DNA from: Chloroflexota bacterium
GTDB taxonomy: Bacteria > Chloroflexota > Anaerolineae > Aggregatilineales > Phototrophicaceae
Assembly: GCA_011523515.1 (NCBI GenBank)
Contig: WTGO01000031.1
Location: 1-64,000 of the forward strand
Reading direction: 5' to 3'
Length of the DNA: 64,000 nt
The position numbers were made by a program, and so were the translations under genes. How positions within the stretch are numbered: the first letter of the stretch is position 1; every line of letters starts with the position of its first letter. Positions 9,201 through 18,293 of this stretch are shown in pieces. The notes under the pieces were generated by a model. The model was not told where the DNA came from, made no database searches, and saw only the letters and a list, made by a program, of their open reading frames with translations.

Positions 9201-9423
9201 CAGTCTGTGTCATGCGGCGCGAGTTTGATAGCGGATAGCCCTCGGCGTACAGATTGTGGAAAGGAGAACTCAGAGCATTGCGCACGGCAGCGGGCGCCGT
9301 GCTCTCCGAAGGGATCAGGATGAGCTTTTCTTGTTGACGGGCGGTTTCGTGGCGGATGAGCTCGGCGATTTCAGGGTCAATCTGGTCGATGCTGTCACGG
9401 AATAGGAAGTCCTTGGAAGTCAT
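6280..9423 (-). CDS. bifunctional serine hydroxymethyltransferase - aminomethyltransferase (GlyA-GcvT) fusion
   Basis: One 1047-residue frame joins two one-carbon enzymes. Residues 1-475 are a PLP-dependent serine hydroxymethyltransferase (Ser + THF to Gly + methylene-THF): GMDLIMGGHLTHGSPVN, LLADVAHVAGL and the PLP lysine K267 in SFTTHKTLNGPRGA. Residues ~480-640 form a connecting region I cannot assign. Residues ~645-1045 are a GcvT/T-protein: TPLHALHLDLGAKMAPFAGY, FDVAHMGVFDIQG, the VTTNDVKRL block with the conserved Asp (D714), SRTGYTGERVAYELF and ARDSLRTEAGLPLYG. GcvT takes the aminomethyl group from the glycine-cleavage H-protein. The SHMT part has RYYKGTEY where stand-alone enzymes usually have RYYGGCE(Y/F). 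No gcvH or gcvP is in the window. Frame is continuous, so this is a genuine fusion and not a misassembly at a stop codon. Confidence 0.92.
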   Translation of the reverse strand: MTSKDFLFRDSIDQIDPEIAELIRHETARQQEKLILIPSESTAPAAVRNALSSPFHNLYAEGYPLSNSRRMTQTEVLDYAQRLPEFRRNADQRYYKGTEYANILESLARRRAAEVFQGNGLDADDLYVNVQPLSGAPANNAVYSALLDVGDTVMGMDLIMGGHLTHGSPVNRSGSNYNIVSYSINPESEKLDYQQMMQLALEHKPRLIIGGFSSYPYAADWDEYRKIADAVGAYLLADVAHVAGLIAAGVYPSPVGIADVVSFTTHKTLNGPRGAVLITHRRDLSRKLDRAVFPGEQGGPHINAMAGLAVALRLATTKQFRDLQANTLVNAERLAAKLTDRGFRVPYGGTNTHLLLLDCKSIVGADGAELSGDMAARILDLAGVVVNRQTIPGDTSALRPSGIRLGTTWLTQRGISVSQIDELGDIIADVLEACLPFSLTGRVRPLARAKIDFDVLQAAQRRSRALSAQLGIDTNADADDYPHFYQLDHNAAETCINISVSGAVAADFLQLVLSSDVAALKDGEQQPTRILEKDGSAMASGSVERLSQSEYRLTLAGWAERAVAWMRSLSDGFVLFDDADAHAKLPGPVSVQIIGEGEPEMLADSAGYAEKTYCVGINGELYPRQPAADLPQFEPDVAAVDMLQETPLHALHLDLGAKMAPFAGYDMPLWYRSVSEEHNAVRNGAGIFDVAHMGVFDIQGRGAADFLDQVTTNDVKRLKVGSSHYTYFLDVAGIPLDDLMIYRLAEEHFLVVVNASNNDKNWQWLQAVITGEVMIDSRHPSRRLSGADRFQLRDLRLRQWDKERRVDIALQGPKSRDCLLSLDGSAADKARVKRLKWAGVTRVRLGGIDLIVSRTGYTGERVAYELFAHPDQAAALFQALVDAGVTPCGLAARDSLRTEAGLPLYGLELAGELNMNPADAGFGAYVKLYKPFFIGKAAFIAHEAQRKFQLSRFRMDNRGARPAHYGDPIVSPRGRVVGKVTSCNIDSEGYQVGQALMEIGFRKAGTQLALYAGAARAKTTNLGNLSLSERIKVPEPLTILTRFPRRK

Positions 9424-9520
9424 TGGCGTACTCCGTTTCTAGGTCTCCACTGCAAGCTGAGATTCTAGCACGATGACAGTGTCCATACTATTGGAATTCG
9501 TGTAGACGCCGACGGTTGAA

Positions 9521-10711
9521 TCAGTCCACCACCAAGACGCTCTCGATCTTGAATGCGGCCTGATCATCGAAGCGTGAGAGGGCGCAGGATTCATTTTGCA
9601 GGCAGGACCGGATCTCTTGCGCGACCGTCTCAGCCACAAGCGCGTGCAACTCCGGCCCGTAATGCTTGGTCGCGCTCCAGTACTCATCGTTCGCGTGAGC
9701 AGGCTGCAGATGCCCTTCGAAAGGAATGTAGTTGTAGACTTCGCTGCAGTGATCCAGCAGAAACTGGAAGGGCGCCTCAATGCCATTCAGCCGCCAAACC
9801 AGGTGGGCTTGCAACGGCAGGTGCAAGACGACAAAGGCGGCGCCGGTTTCGCGGACATCCGCGGCAAAGGCGTCGACAATCGCTTGCCCAAGTTGCCCGC
9901 CTTCGCTTTCAAAACCGAACTGGCTGGTGCTGGTTTCCTCTTGTTTCAGCGTTTCGTATAGCAGGCTGGCGAGGCGGCTGGCGGACCACAAATTGGAAGC
10001 CGCATAGCGGCTGCCGTAATAGTGCTCGTAGACGGCCAGCGGCTGTGCGGCAAAGTTCTCAAAGGCCGTAGTGAGTTGATCCGGCGGCATGGCGGGTGAA
10101 TTCAGCAGAACCAGCTCGCTCTCAGCAAGCGTGAAGCGGGGCTTGGAGAATGGCGGACCGTTGATATTCATCAGTTGGCGGAAGACGTTGAGATTGCGCT
10201 TGAGGTTGTCAGGCTGTAATCCGAAAATTACGATATCCGGCGCATAAGCCTTGCCTTCATGCTGCCAGCGCAAGAAAGCCTGATCCATGCCGTAGGCGCC
10301 GACGCCGAAGTTCAAGACTTCCGCTCGGATGCCGGCATCGCGCAGGAGCAGCTCAAGGCGCGCGCCCCAGACATCGTCATCGCCCACATCGTCGCCGGCG
10401 GTGAATGAATCGCCAAATAAGGCGATTCGCAGGTGATCCGGCGGTGGCAGTTGACTGAATTCGCGCCGGGCGCGGATGCCGGCGCCGTTGATGGTAAAGT
10501 CGCCGTCTTGGCGCAGGGCGTGTGGGCGGTAAGTCCAACCCAGCATCTCGTCGTAAATTACGGTCGACCATTCTTCCAGATCCAGATATTCCTGGACGGG
10601 CGCGCGCAGTTTTTCCAGCGGCAAGACGTATGGCTCCAGAGCATAGCCCAGAAAGGAGAACTGACCGTCAGCGTCGGTGTGTCCAGCGAGGCGGATCAAA
10701 GCTTCCAGCAT
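9521..10711 (-). CDS. SGNH/GDSL-family hydrolase, probably membrane anchored
   Basis: Contains the SGNH block I IALFGDSFTAGDDV with the nucleophile Ser, an Asn-containing block (LNFGVGAYGMDQAFL), VIFGLQPDNLKRN, and later VVLHLPLQAHLVW; the catalytic Asp/His pair near the C-terminus is less clear. Such proteins hydrolyse esters, often O-acetyl groups on polysaccharides. The ATG at 10711 begins MLEALIRLAG, but the frame is open upstream and encodes a hydrophobic anchor (LLIAWAAIFLTLG) preceded by Arg/His residues. No ATG/GTG/TTG exists there; a CTG at 10774 follows AGGGAGAGAAT and is a plausible true start. The gene lies upstream of the GlyA-GcvT gene on the same strand, about 100 bp away. Confidence 0.75.
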   Translation of the reverse strand: MLEALIRLAGHTDADGQFSFLGYALEPYVLPLEKLRAPVQEYLDLEEWSTVIYDEMLGWTYRPHALRQDGDFTINGAGIRARREFSQLPPPDHLRIALFGDSFTAGDDVGDDDVWGARLELLLRDAGIRAEVLNFGVGAYGMDQAFLRWQHEGKAYAPDIVIFGLQPDNLKRNLNVFRQLMNINGPPFSKPRFTLAESELVLLNSPAMPPDQLTTAFENFAAQPLAVYEHYYGSRYAASNLWSASRLASLLYETLKQEETSTSQFGFESEGGQLGQAIVDAFAADVRETGAAFVVLHLPLQAHLVWRLNGIEAPFQFLLDHCSEVYNYIPFEGHLQPAHANDEYWSATKHYGPELHALVAETVAQEIRSCLQNESCALSRFDDQAAFKIESVLVVD

Positions 10712-10912
10712 GCCTAGCGTTAGAAAGATGGCGGCCCATGCGATCAGGAGGTTCGTGGAATGTCTACGCAGCAGATTCTCTCCCTCTAGCTGACGGCGTT
10801 GTGTGATGGCAGGCCTTCAATGTGCAACTTATCTATATTATCCCAATGTCGCTTGCCGTACTTGCGCTGCGCGCCCGGCGCCGGATTCACGGCCTTGGCT
10901 GAAACTGCGACT

Positions 10913-10941
10913 TTGACAATAGGCTTGCGCGCCTTTAAAAT
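10913..10941 (+). promoter_or_regulatory. sigma-70-type promoter for the FusA-like gene
   Basis: TTGACA, 17-base spacer, TAAAAT: near-consensus. It lies about 85 bases upstream of the ATG at 11025 and points toward it. Confidence 0.7.
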
Positions 10942-11024
10942 CCTTCCTACTGTCGGCTCCTGTTGAGTCGGATTCTGTTCGCGCGCATGTCAATGACAGG
11001 CGCTGATTGGGAGGCGCCCCCCAC

Positions 11025-13091
11025 ATGAAAGCTTATCAGACGGAAAAGATCAGAAACATCGCTCTAGTAGGGCATCAAAGTTGTGGCAAAACCTCGCTGG
11101 TTGAAGCGCTGCTATACAGTACCGGCGCCACCACCCGCATGGGACATATTTCGGAAAAGAACATGGTCTCTGATTGGGATGAAGAGGAACGCGAGCGCGG
11201 CTTGTCGCTCTCTACATCTTTGATGCCCGTTGAGTTTAACGATGTCAAGATCAACATCCTGGACACGCCCGGCTTCACAGATTTCCAGGGCGAGCTAAAG
11301 AATTCCATCCTGGTTGCCGATTCGGTAGTGGTGGTGGTTGATGCGGTGTCCGGCGTCGAGGTCGGCACCGAGCTGGCCTGGGAATACGCCCGCGTCACCG
11401 AGCAGCCTGTGATCGTCGTGATCAACAAGATGGACCGTGAGAACGCCAACTTTGAGCAAGTGCTTGAGCAACTCCGCAGCCAATTTGAAGAGTATAAGTT
11501 TATCCCGGTTATGCTGCCCATAGACGCTGAAGGCGGCTTCAAAGGCGTGGCCAACGCGCTGACGCAAAAGGCCTATTTCGAGGAGGGTTCGTCCCCGGCT
11601 GATTTGCCGGCTGAGTACGCTGATGCCCTTGAAGAAGCCAATATGGAATTGATGGAGGCAGCGGCGGAAGCGGACGACGACCTGCTGGAGAAGTACTTTG
11701 AAGAGGAAACGCTGTCATTTGAGGAGATCCGCGCGGGCATGCGCAAGGCATCGCGCTCGCCTGAGCTCAAGACGGTTCCGGTATTCGCCATGTCCGCTAC
11801 CGAGAATATCGGAACGGTTCCCCTGATGGCAGCGCTGGTGGCTTATGCCTCGTCGCCGGCGGAGCGCCGAGTCAATATCATGCGTGGCGATGATGCCGAT
11901 GTCTTGCAACCGCCGCAAAGCGATGACGATCCGCTGGCCGCCTATGTCTTCAAGACGCTTAACGATCGGTACGTGGGTACTTTAAATTACTTCCGCATAT
12001 TCTCGGGCACGATATCCAGCGACGGGCGCAACCTCAATGGCAACAGCGGCGCCGAGGAACGCTTCAACTCGCTTTTTGTTATGCGCGGTAAAGAGCAGCT
12101 GTCGGTCGACAAACTGCACGCCGGCGATATCGGTGTGGTTGCCAAGCTGACCAATACCAAAACCGGCGATACCTTTGTCGATTCGGATACCAGCATTCGT
12201 GTGACCAAGCCTGATTTTCCCGCGCCGCTTTACATGCTGGCGGTCTCGCCGCGGGCGCAGGCCGACAGCGCCAAGATGGGCCCAACGCTCAGCAACTTGT
12301 GCGATTCGGACCCGACGCTGCGCTGGCGACAGGATGGCGATACGCGCCAGACCGTGCTGGAAGGCATGGGGCAGATTCACCTGGAAGTCACGCTGAAACG
12401 GGCGGAGTCGCTGGGCGTGAATATCGACACGCACATGCCCAAAGTTCCGTATCGGGAGACGATCACCAGCAATGCGGAGGCGAGCTATACGCACAAAAAG
12501 CAGACCGGGGGCGCCGGGCAATACGGCCGCGTTGACCTAAAGGTCGAGCCGACGCCGGAAGGCTTCGAATTTGAGTCGAGCATATTCGGCGGGGCCATCT
12601 CCCAGCAATTCGTCGCCTCCACAGAAAAGGGGATTCGGGCCGTTTTGCCCGATGGAGTAATCGCCGGTTATCCGGTCGAGCGGGTGAAAGTGAACATCTT
12701 CGACGGCAAGGAACACCCGGTAGATTCCAAAGACATCGCCTTTCAGATCGCTGGTCGCGAGGCTTTCCGCGATGCATTTCGCAAGGCAAAACCCGTCTTG
12801 CTTGAACCGATCATGGATGTCAAGATCACCGTTCCCGAGACCATGATGGGCGATGTCATGAGCGACCTTAATACGCGCCGCGGCCGTGTGCAGGGCATGG
12901 ATACGATGGGCTTCAAGAGTGTGGTGACCGCTGAAGTGCCGCTGGCCGAGATGCTGCGTTACGGCAACGACTTGCGCTCGATGAGCGGCGGTCGCGGCAT
13001 CTACACCATGGACTTCAACCGCTACGATCGCGTGCCGACTTATGTGCAAGACGAGATTATCGCCGAGGTCGAAGCGGCCGCCGCGCAGTAA
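11025..13091 (+). CDS. elongation factor G-like translational GTPase (FusA paralogue)
   Basis: Translational GTPase of 688 residues from the ATG at 11025, which follows GGGAGG by about 10 bases; the ORF-track TTG at 11007 is less likely. G motifs: GHQSCGKTSL (P loop), switch I WDEEERERGLSLSTS, DTPGFTDFQGE (G3), NKMD (G4). Domain II and the domain IV block KKQTGGAGQYGRV and the C-terminal PETMMGDVMSDLNTRRGRVQGMD are present. RGLSLSTSLMP in place of RGITITSAA is characteristic of the EF-G-like (EF-G2/FusA2) subfamily rather than canonical EF-G, so it may act in a specialised translation role. It is monocistronic, with its own strong promoter and a GC hairpin after the stop, and not next to rpsL/rpsG/tuf. 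Confidence 0.9.
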   Translation: MKAYQTEKIRNIALVGHQSCGKTSLVEALLYSTGATTRMGHISEKNMVSDWDEEERERGLSLSTSLMPVEFNDVKINILDTPGFTDFQGELKNSILVADSVVVVVDAVSGVEVGTELAWEYARVTEQPVIVVINKMDRENANFEQVLEQLRSQFEEYKFIPVMLPIDAEGGFKGVANALTQKAYFEEGSSPADLPAEYADALEEANMELMEAAAEADDDLLEKYFEEETLSFEEIRAGMRKASRSPELKTVPVFAMSATENIGTVPLMAALVAYASSPAERRVNIMRGDDADVLQPPQSDDDPLAAYVFKTLNDRYVGTLNYFRIFSGTISSDGRNLNGNSGAEERFNSLFVMRGKEQLSVDKLHAGDIGVVAKLTNTKTGDTFVDSDTSIRVTKPDFPAPLYMLAVSPRAQADSAKMGPTLSNLCDSDPTLRWRQDGDTRQTVLEGMGQIHLEVTLKRAESLGVNIDTHMPKVPYRETITSNAEASYTHKKQTGGAGQYGRVDLKVEPTPEGFEFESSIFGGAISQQFVASTEKGIRAVLPDGVIAGYPVERVKVNIFDGKEHPVDSKDIAFQIAGREAFRDAFRKAKPVLLEPIMDVKITVPETMMGDVMSDLNTRRGRVQGMDTMGFKSVVTAEVPLAEMLRYGNDLRSMSGGRGIYTMDFNRYDRVPTYVQDEIIAEVEAAAAQ

Positions 13092-13105
13092 GCTCGCCGG
13101 AGCAA

Positions 13106-13128
13106 GGGCGAGGCGAGCGACCTCGCCC
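13106..13128 (+). terminator. GC-rich hairpin after the FusA-like gene
   Basis: GGGCGAGG-CGAGCGA-CCTCGCCC, an 8-bp perfect stem starting 15 bases after the stop. There is no U tract (AATAAAC follows), so it may be only an RNA-stabilising or weak termination hairpin. Confidence 0.4.
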
Positions 13129-13157
13129 AATAAACTGCGCGTATCGAGAGACTGACA

Positions 13158-13440
13158 ATGACAGTACAGAACAAGAATTACGCTAAAGGGGAGCGCCCAA
13201 AAGCCTCAATGGCTTGGGTGCTTTTTTGGGCTCGTGTTCGGGATACTAAGTCTAGCAGTAGCAAAAATAACTGACCGAGGCGATGGGCGGGTAAGCGAAA
13301 CGCTTGCTGGATGCATAATGTGGCTGCCGATAGCAGCCTTGGCTAGTCTTATTATCCTCGCTCTGTTGGGCCCCGCAGTCGAAAATGAGTTCAGTAATAC
13401 AGTAAACTCGCTAAGTCCTACAATTACACCAGCGACTTAG
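13158..13440 (+). pseudogene. small two-helix membrane protein (DUF4190-like), frameshifted at a T6 tract
   Basis: From the ATG at 13158 the frame reads MTVQNKNYAKGERPKASMAWVLF, then runs into a stop after 15 more codons past a run of six T (13222-13227). Dropping one T joins it to the ORF at 13234: AWVLFGLVFGILSLAVAK becomes a complete first transmembrane helix, followed by a loop, a second helix (IMWLPIAALASLIILALLG) and a short extracellular tail VENEFSNTVNSL. The restored ~93-residue protein resembles small DUF4190-type membrane proteins. Either the gene is broken, the tract was misread in assembly, or expression uses slippage at T6. The stop overlaps the ftsH stop on the other strand. 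Confidence 0.6.
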
Positions 13441-15455
13441 CCCTCAACCTCAGCGGTTTCCGTGGAATCCGAGCCATTCTGATCGGCCGGCTCCGGCTCG
13501 CGCAGGTGTTTGGCCACCGATGCCGGCACAAATTCGTCTGTATCGTCTTCCAGGCCCAGAATACGCAAGATTTCTCCGCGCTCGACTGTTTCTTTGGAGA
13601 GCAGCGCCTCAGCCAGCGAATCGAGCGCGTCGCGATTGTCATCCAGCAGCTCGCGCGTTTCCTGGTAGGCGACATCGATGATACGCTTGATCTCGGCATC
13701 AAGCTTGGAGGCGGTGTCGTCGCTGTAGTCGCGGCCGCTGGCGATAGCGTAACCCAGGAAGGGCTGCTCGCCGTCATCGCCATAATTGACCATGCCGACT
13801 GAGTCGCTCATGCCGAACATCTTGACCATGCGGCGCGCGATTTGCGTCACTTGCTGGATATCGTTGGCGGCGCCGGTGGTGACATCGTCGAATACGATCT
13901 CCTCGGCGATCCGGCCGGCCAGACCAACGCGGACGTAGGCTTCCAGCTGTTTGCGCGATTGATGCAGCGAGTCGTCCTTGGGCATGTAGAAGGCCACGCC
14001 GAGCGCTCGCCCGCGCGGAATGATCGTGGTCTTGAGCAGCGCCATCGCATCCGGGATCAAGAACGAAACCAGCGCGTGACCCGCCTCGTGATAAGCCGTA
14101 ATGCGGCGGTCTTTCTCATTGGACAGGGGTGGTCGCTTGGTGCCCAGCCGGATGCGCTCATAGGCGGTCGTGAAATCCGACATGGTGATTAGTCGCCGGT
14201 CGTAGCGGGCGGCGTGCATGGCCGCTTCATTGGCCAGGTTGGCGATATCGGCGCCGGAAAAGCCGATGGTCGCGCGCGCCAGCGATTGCAATTCGACATT
14301 GTTCGCCAGCGGCTTGTTTTTAGTATGAATCTTGAGAATCTCGTGGCGGCCTTTGACGTCAGGCAGGTCGACGGTGATTTGACGGTCGAAACGGCCGGGG
14401 CGCAGCAAGGCCGGGTCCAGCACATCAGGCCGATTGGTGGCGGCGATCATGACGATATTGGTGTCGTTATCGAAGCCATCCATTTCCGATAGCAACTGGT
14501 TCAAGGTTTGCTCGCGCTCATCGTGCCCGCCGCCCAGGCCGGTGCCGCGGCGACGGCCGACGGCGTCGATTTCGTCCACGAAAATGATGGCCGGGGCGTT
14601 TTCTTTGGCGCGCTTGAACAGGTCACGTACGCGGGACGCGCCCACGCCGACAAACATCTCGACAAATTCCGAGGCGGCGATGCTGAAGAAGGCGACGTTG
14701 GCTTCACCAGCGACCGCGCGCGCCATCAGCGTTTTGCCGGTGCCGGGAGGGCCAATCAGCAGGACGCCACGCGGTACTTTCGCGCCCACCTTGACGTACT
14801 TTTCTGGCTGCTTGAGGAAGTCCACGACCTCCGTCAGCTCCAGCTTGGCGGCATCTTGCCCGGCGACATCTTCGAAGCGTATGGACGGCATCTCGGGCGT
14901 TTTTTCACGCGCCTGGGACTGACCGAAGGAAAAGATGCCATTCATCTGGCCTTGGGCGCGCCGGCCCATCCAAACGAAGAATCCGATGATGAGCACGAGC
15001 GGCAGGAAATTCAAGAAGATGGAGAGCCAGGGCGACGTGCTGCTGTATTCCTGAGCAACGGGCTTGATTCCGTTTTGCAGGCGCAGGCGCTCGATTTCGG
15101 GTCCGGCGAAGACGGGAATCTGCGTGGAGAAGCGCCTTACGCTTTGCGTCCGGCCCGAGGGCGCGACCACGACAATGCTGCTTTTGAATTCGCCGACGAC
15201 AGCGGTTGTATCTTGGTAATCGAAAGCGGCGACGTTGTTGAGCAGCAACTGCTCGTAGAAGTCGGAGTAAGCGATTTCCGGCGTCGACGAGATGCCGCCC
15301 AAGAGCCCGGGTGAGGAGATCAAGGCGAGCAGCATGACCAGCACCAGCAGACCCGGTGACACCCAGCGGCGCCAATTAGGCGGTGGTTGCGGCGGTCGGT
15401 TGTTATTGCCGCCGCCTTCGCTGTCCTCGTTATTGTTGTTTTCCCAGAATTGCAT
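13437..15455 (-). CDS. ftsH: ATP-dependent zinc metalloprotease FtsH
   Basis: Membrane-bound AAA+ protease that degrades misfolded membrane proteins and short-lived regulators. From the ATG at 15455 the protein is 672 residues: an Asn/Pro-rich cytosolic start ([16 protein letters not shown]), first helix ~34-47, periplasmic domain, second helix ~144-164, AAA module with GPPGTGKT (235-242), [11 protein letters not shown], the second region of homology [20 protein letters not shown], and the zinc-protease motif HEAGH (456-460). The 800-residue ORF-track version extends over the divergent YyaL gene and adds no FtsH sequence, so the internal start is preferred. The C-terminal tail is short and acidic. 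Confidence 0.95.
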   Translation of the reverse strand: MQFWENNNNEDSEGGGNNNRPPQPPPNWRRWVSPGLLVLVMLLALISSPGLLGGISSTPEIAYSDFYEQLLLNNVAAFDYQDTTAVVGEFKSSIVVVAPSGRTQSVRRFSTQIPVFAGPEIERLRLQNGIKPVAQEYSSTSPWLSIFLNFLPLVLIIGFFVWMGRRAQGQMNGIFSFGQSQAREKTPEMPSIRFEDVAGQDAAKLELTEVVDFLKQPEKYVKVGAKVPRGVLLIGPPGTGKTLMARAVAGEANVAFFSIAASEFVEMFVGVGASRVRDLFKRAKENAPAIIFVDEIDAVGRRRGTGLGGGHDEREQTLNQLLSEMDGFDNDTNIVMIAATNRPDVLDPALLRPGRFDRQITVDLPDVKGRHEILKIHTKNKPLANNVELQSLARATIGFSGADIANLANEAAMHAARYDRRLITMSDFTTAYERIRLGTKRPPLSNEKDRRITAYHEAGHALVSFLIPDAMALLKTTIIPRGRALGVAFYMPKDDSLHQSRKQLEAYVRVGLAGRIAEEIVFDDVTTGAANDIQQVTQIARRMVKMFGMSDSVGMVNYGDDGEQPFLGYAIASGRDYSDDTASKLDAEIKRIIDVAYQETRELLDDNRDALDSLAEALLSKETVERGEILRILGLEDDTDEFVPASVAKHLREPEPADQNGSDSTETAEVEG

Positions 15456-15668
15456 GGATTGATAGTACCCGCAAAATGTGGTTTGTATACCCTGATTATA
15501 CCGTATCAACTGGGCGAACTGTGCAAGTATTGTCTTAGAATCAGGCCTGGCGCCGACGAGCGCTGCGAAAGACTGACGATATCGCTTCTGGCGGATGTCC
15601 ATTATGCTTAGCCCGCGAGCAGCTGCCGGTGACTGAGCCGGATGCGTAGAGCGACAACGAGGCAATTG

Positions 15669-17738
<2,070 letters not shown>

Positions 17739-17752
17739 GCGGCGCCGGCCGA

Positions 17753-18214
17753 ATGTTTATGGAGCGCGAGCGACAGACCGGTCAAGAGTATTTCGGCACG
17801 CTGCTGCAGACGGTGGTGGGTCAGGCCTTCGCAGCGGCGGGTTATCAACTGGAGCGGGCGCCGCTGCAATCAGCCGGCGGTCGCTTTCGTTACGTCAAAT
17901 CTTTCTCGGACCGGGCGCGCGGCATCATTGATTTTCAGGTGCTGGTCTATAGCGACACAATGTGGTCGAGCGGCGCATCATCACGCTTCCGCGTACAGCT
18001 CACGCGCGCGACCGAGCCGGGCGGCGATGTCAGCCGCAGCTTGAGCCGGCTGGTGGTGGAAGACTTCGGCGTCAACATACTGCCGGCGGCGGACTTCTGG
18101 TGGACTTATAACGATACGGATTCCCTGGGTAAAGCGCTGGCCGAGGCGGGCCACCTGATTGTCGGTTACGGTCTGCCCTGGCTTGCGGGCGAGTTGAGCC
18201 CGCCGCTGGATTAG
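17753..18214 (+). CDS. hypothetical protein, 153 aa
   Basis: Not recognised. No signal peptide or membrane segment; the sequence alternates polar and hydrophobic residues with several aromatic positions (RFRYVKSFSD, DFWWTYNDTDS) as in small alpha+beta domains. Starts ATG at 17753 (MFMERERQTGQEYFG). Located between YyaL and the lytic transglycosylase lipoprotein, same direction, short spacers, so it may be in one transcript with them. Confidence 0.55.
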   Translation: MFMERERQTGQEYFGTLLQTVVGQAFAAAGYQLERAPLQSAGGRFRYVKSFSDRARGIIDFQVLVYSDTMWSSGASSRFRVQLTRATEPGGDVSRSLSRLVVEDFGVNILPAADFWWTYNDTDSLGKALAEAGHLIVGYGLPWLAGELSPPLD

Positions 18215-18293
18215 CGCACTGCGAGCCTGCTTGACAAGCCGACCGCGGCTTCGTACCATGACCGAACTGAACTTATCGGGCGAATTCACTCTT

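Noticed and set aside
9424-9520. glycine riboswitch upstream of the GlyA-GcvT gene
   Set aside because: The 97-bp spacer is too short and lacks the conserved tandem aptamer segments.
13191-13229. terminator-like hairpin AGCGCCC...GGGTGCTTTTTT
   Set aside because: It lies inside the reading frame of the frameshifted membrane protein and the stem has mismatches; the T run is better explained as coding sequence for the helix.
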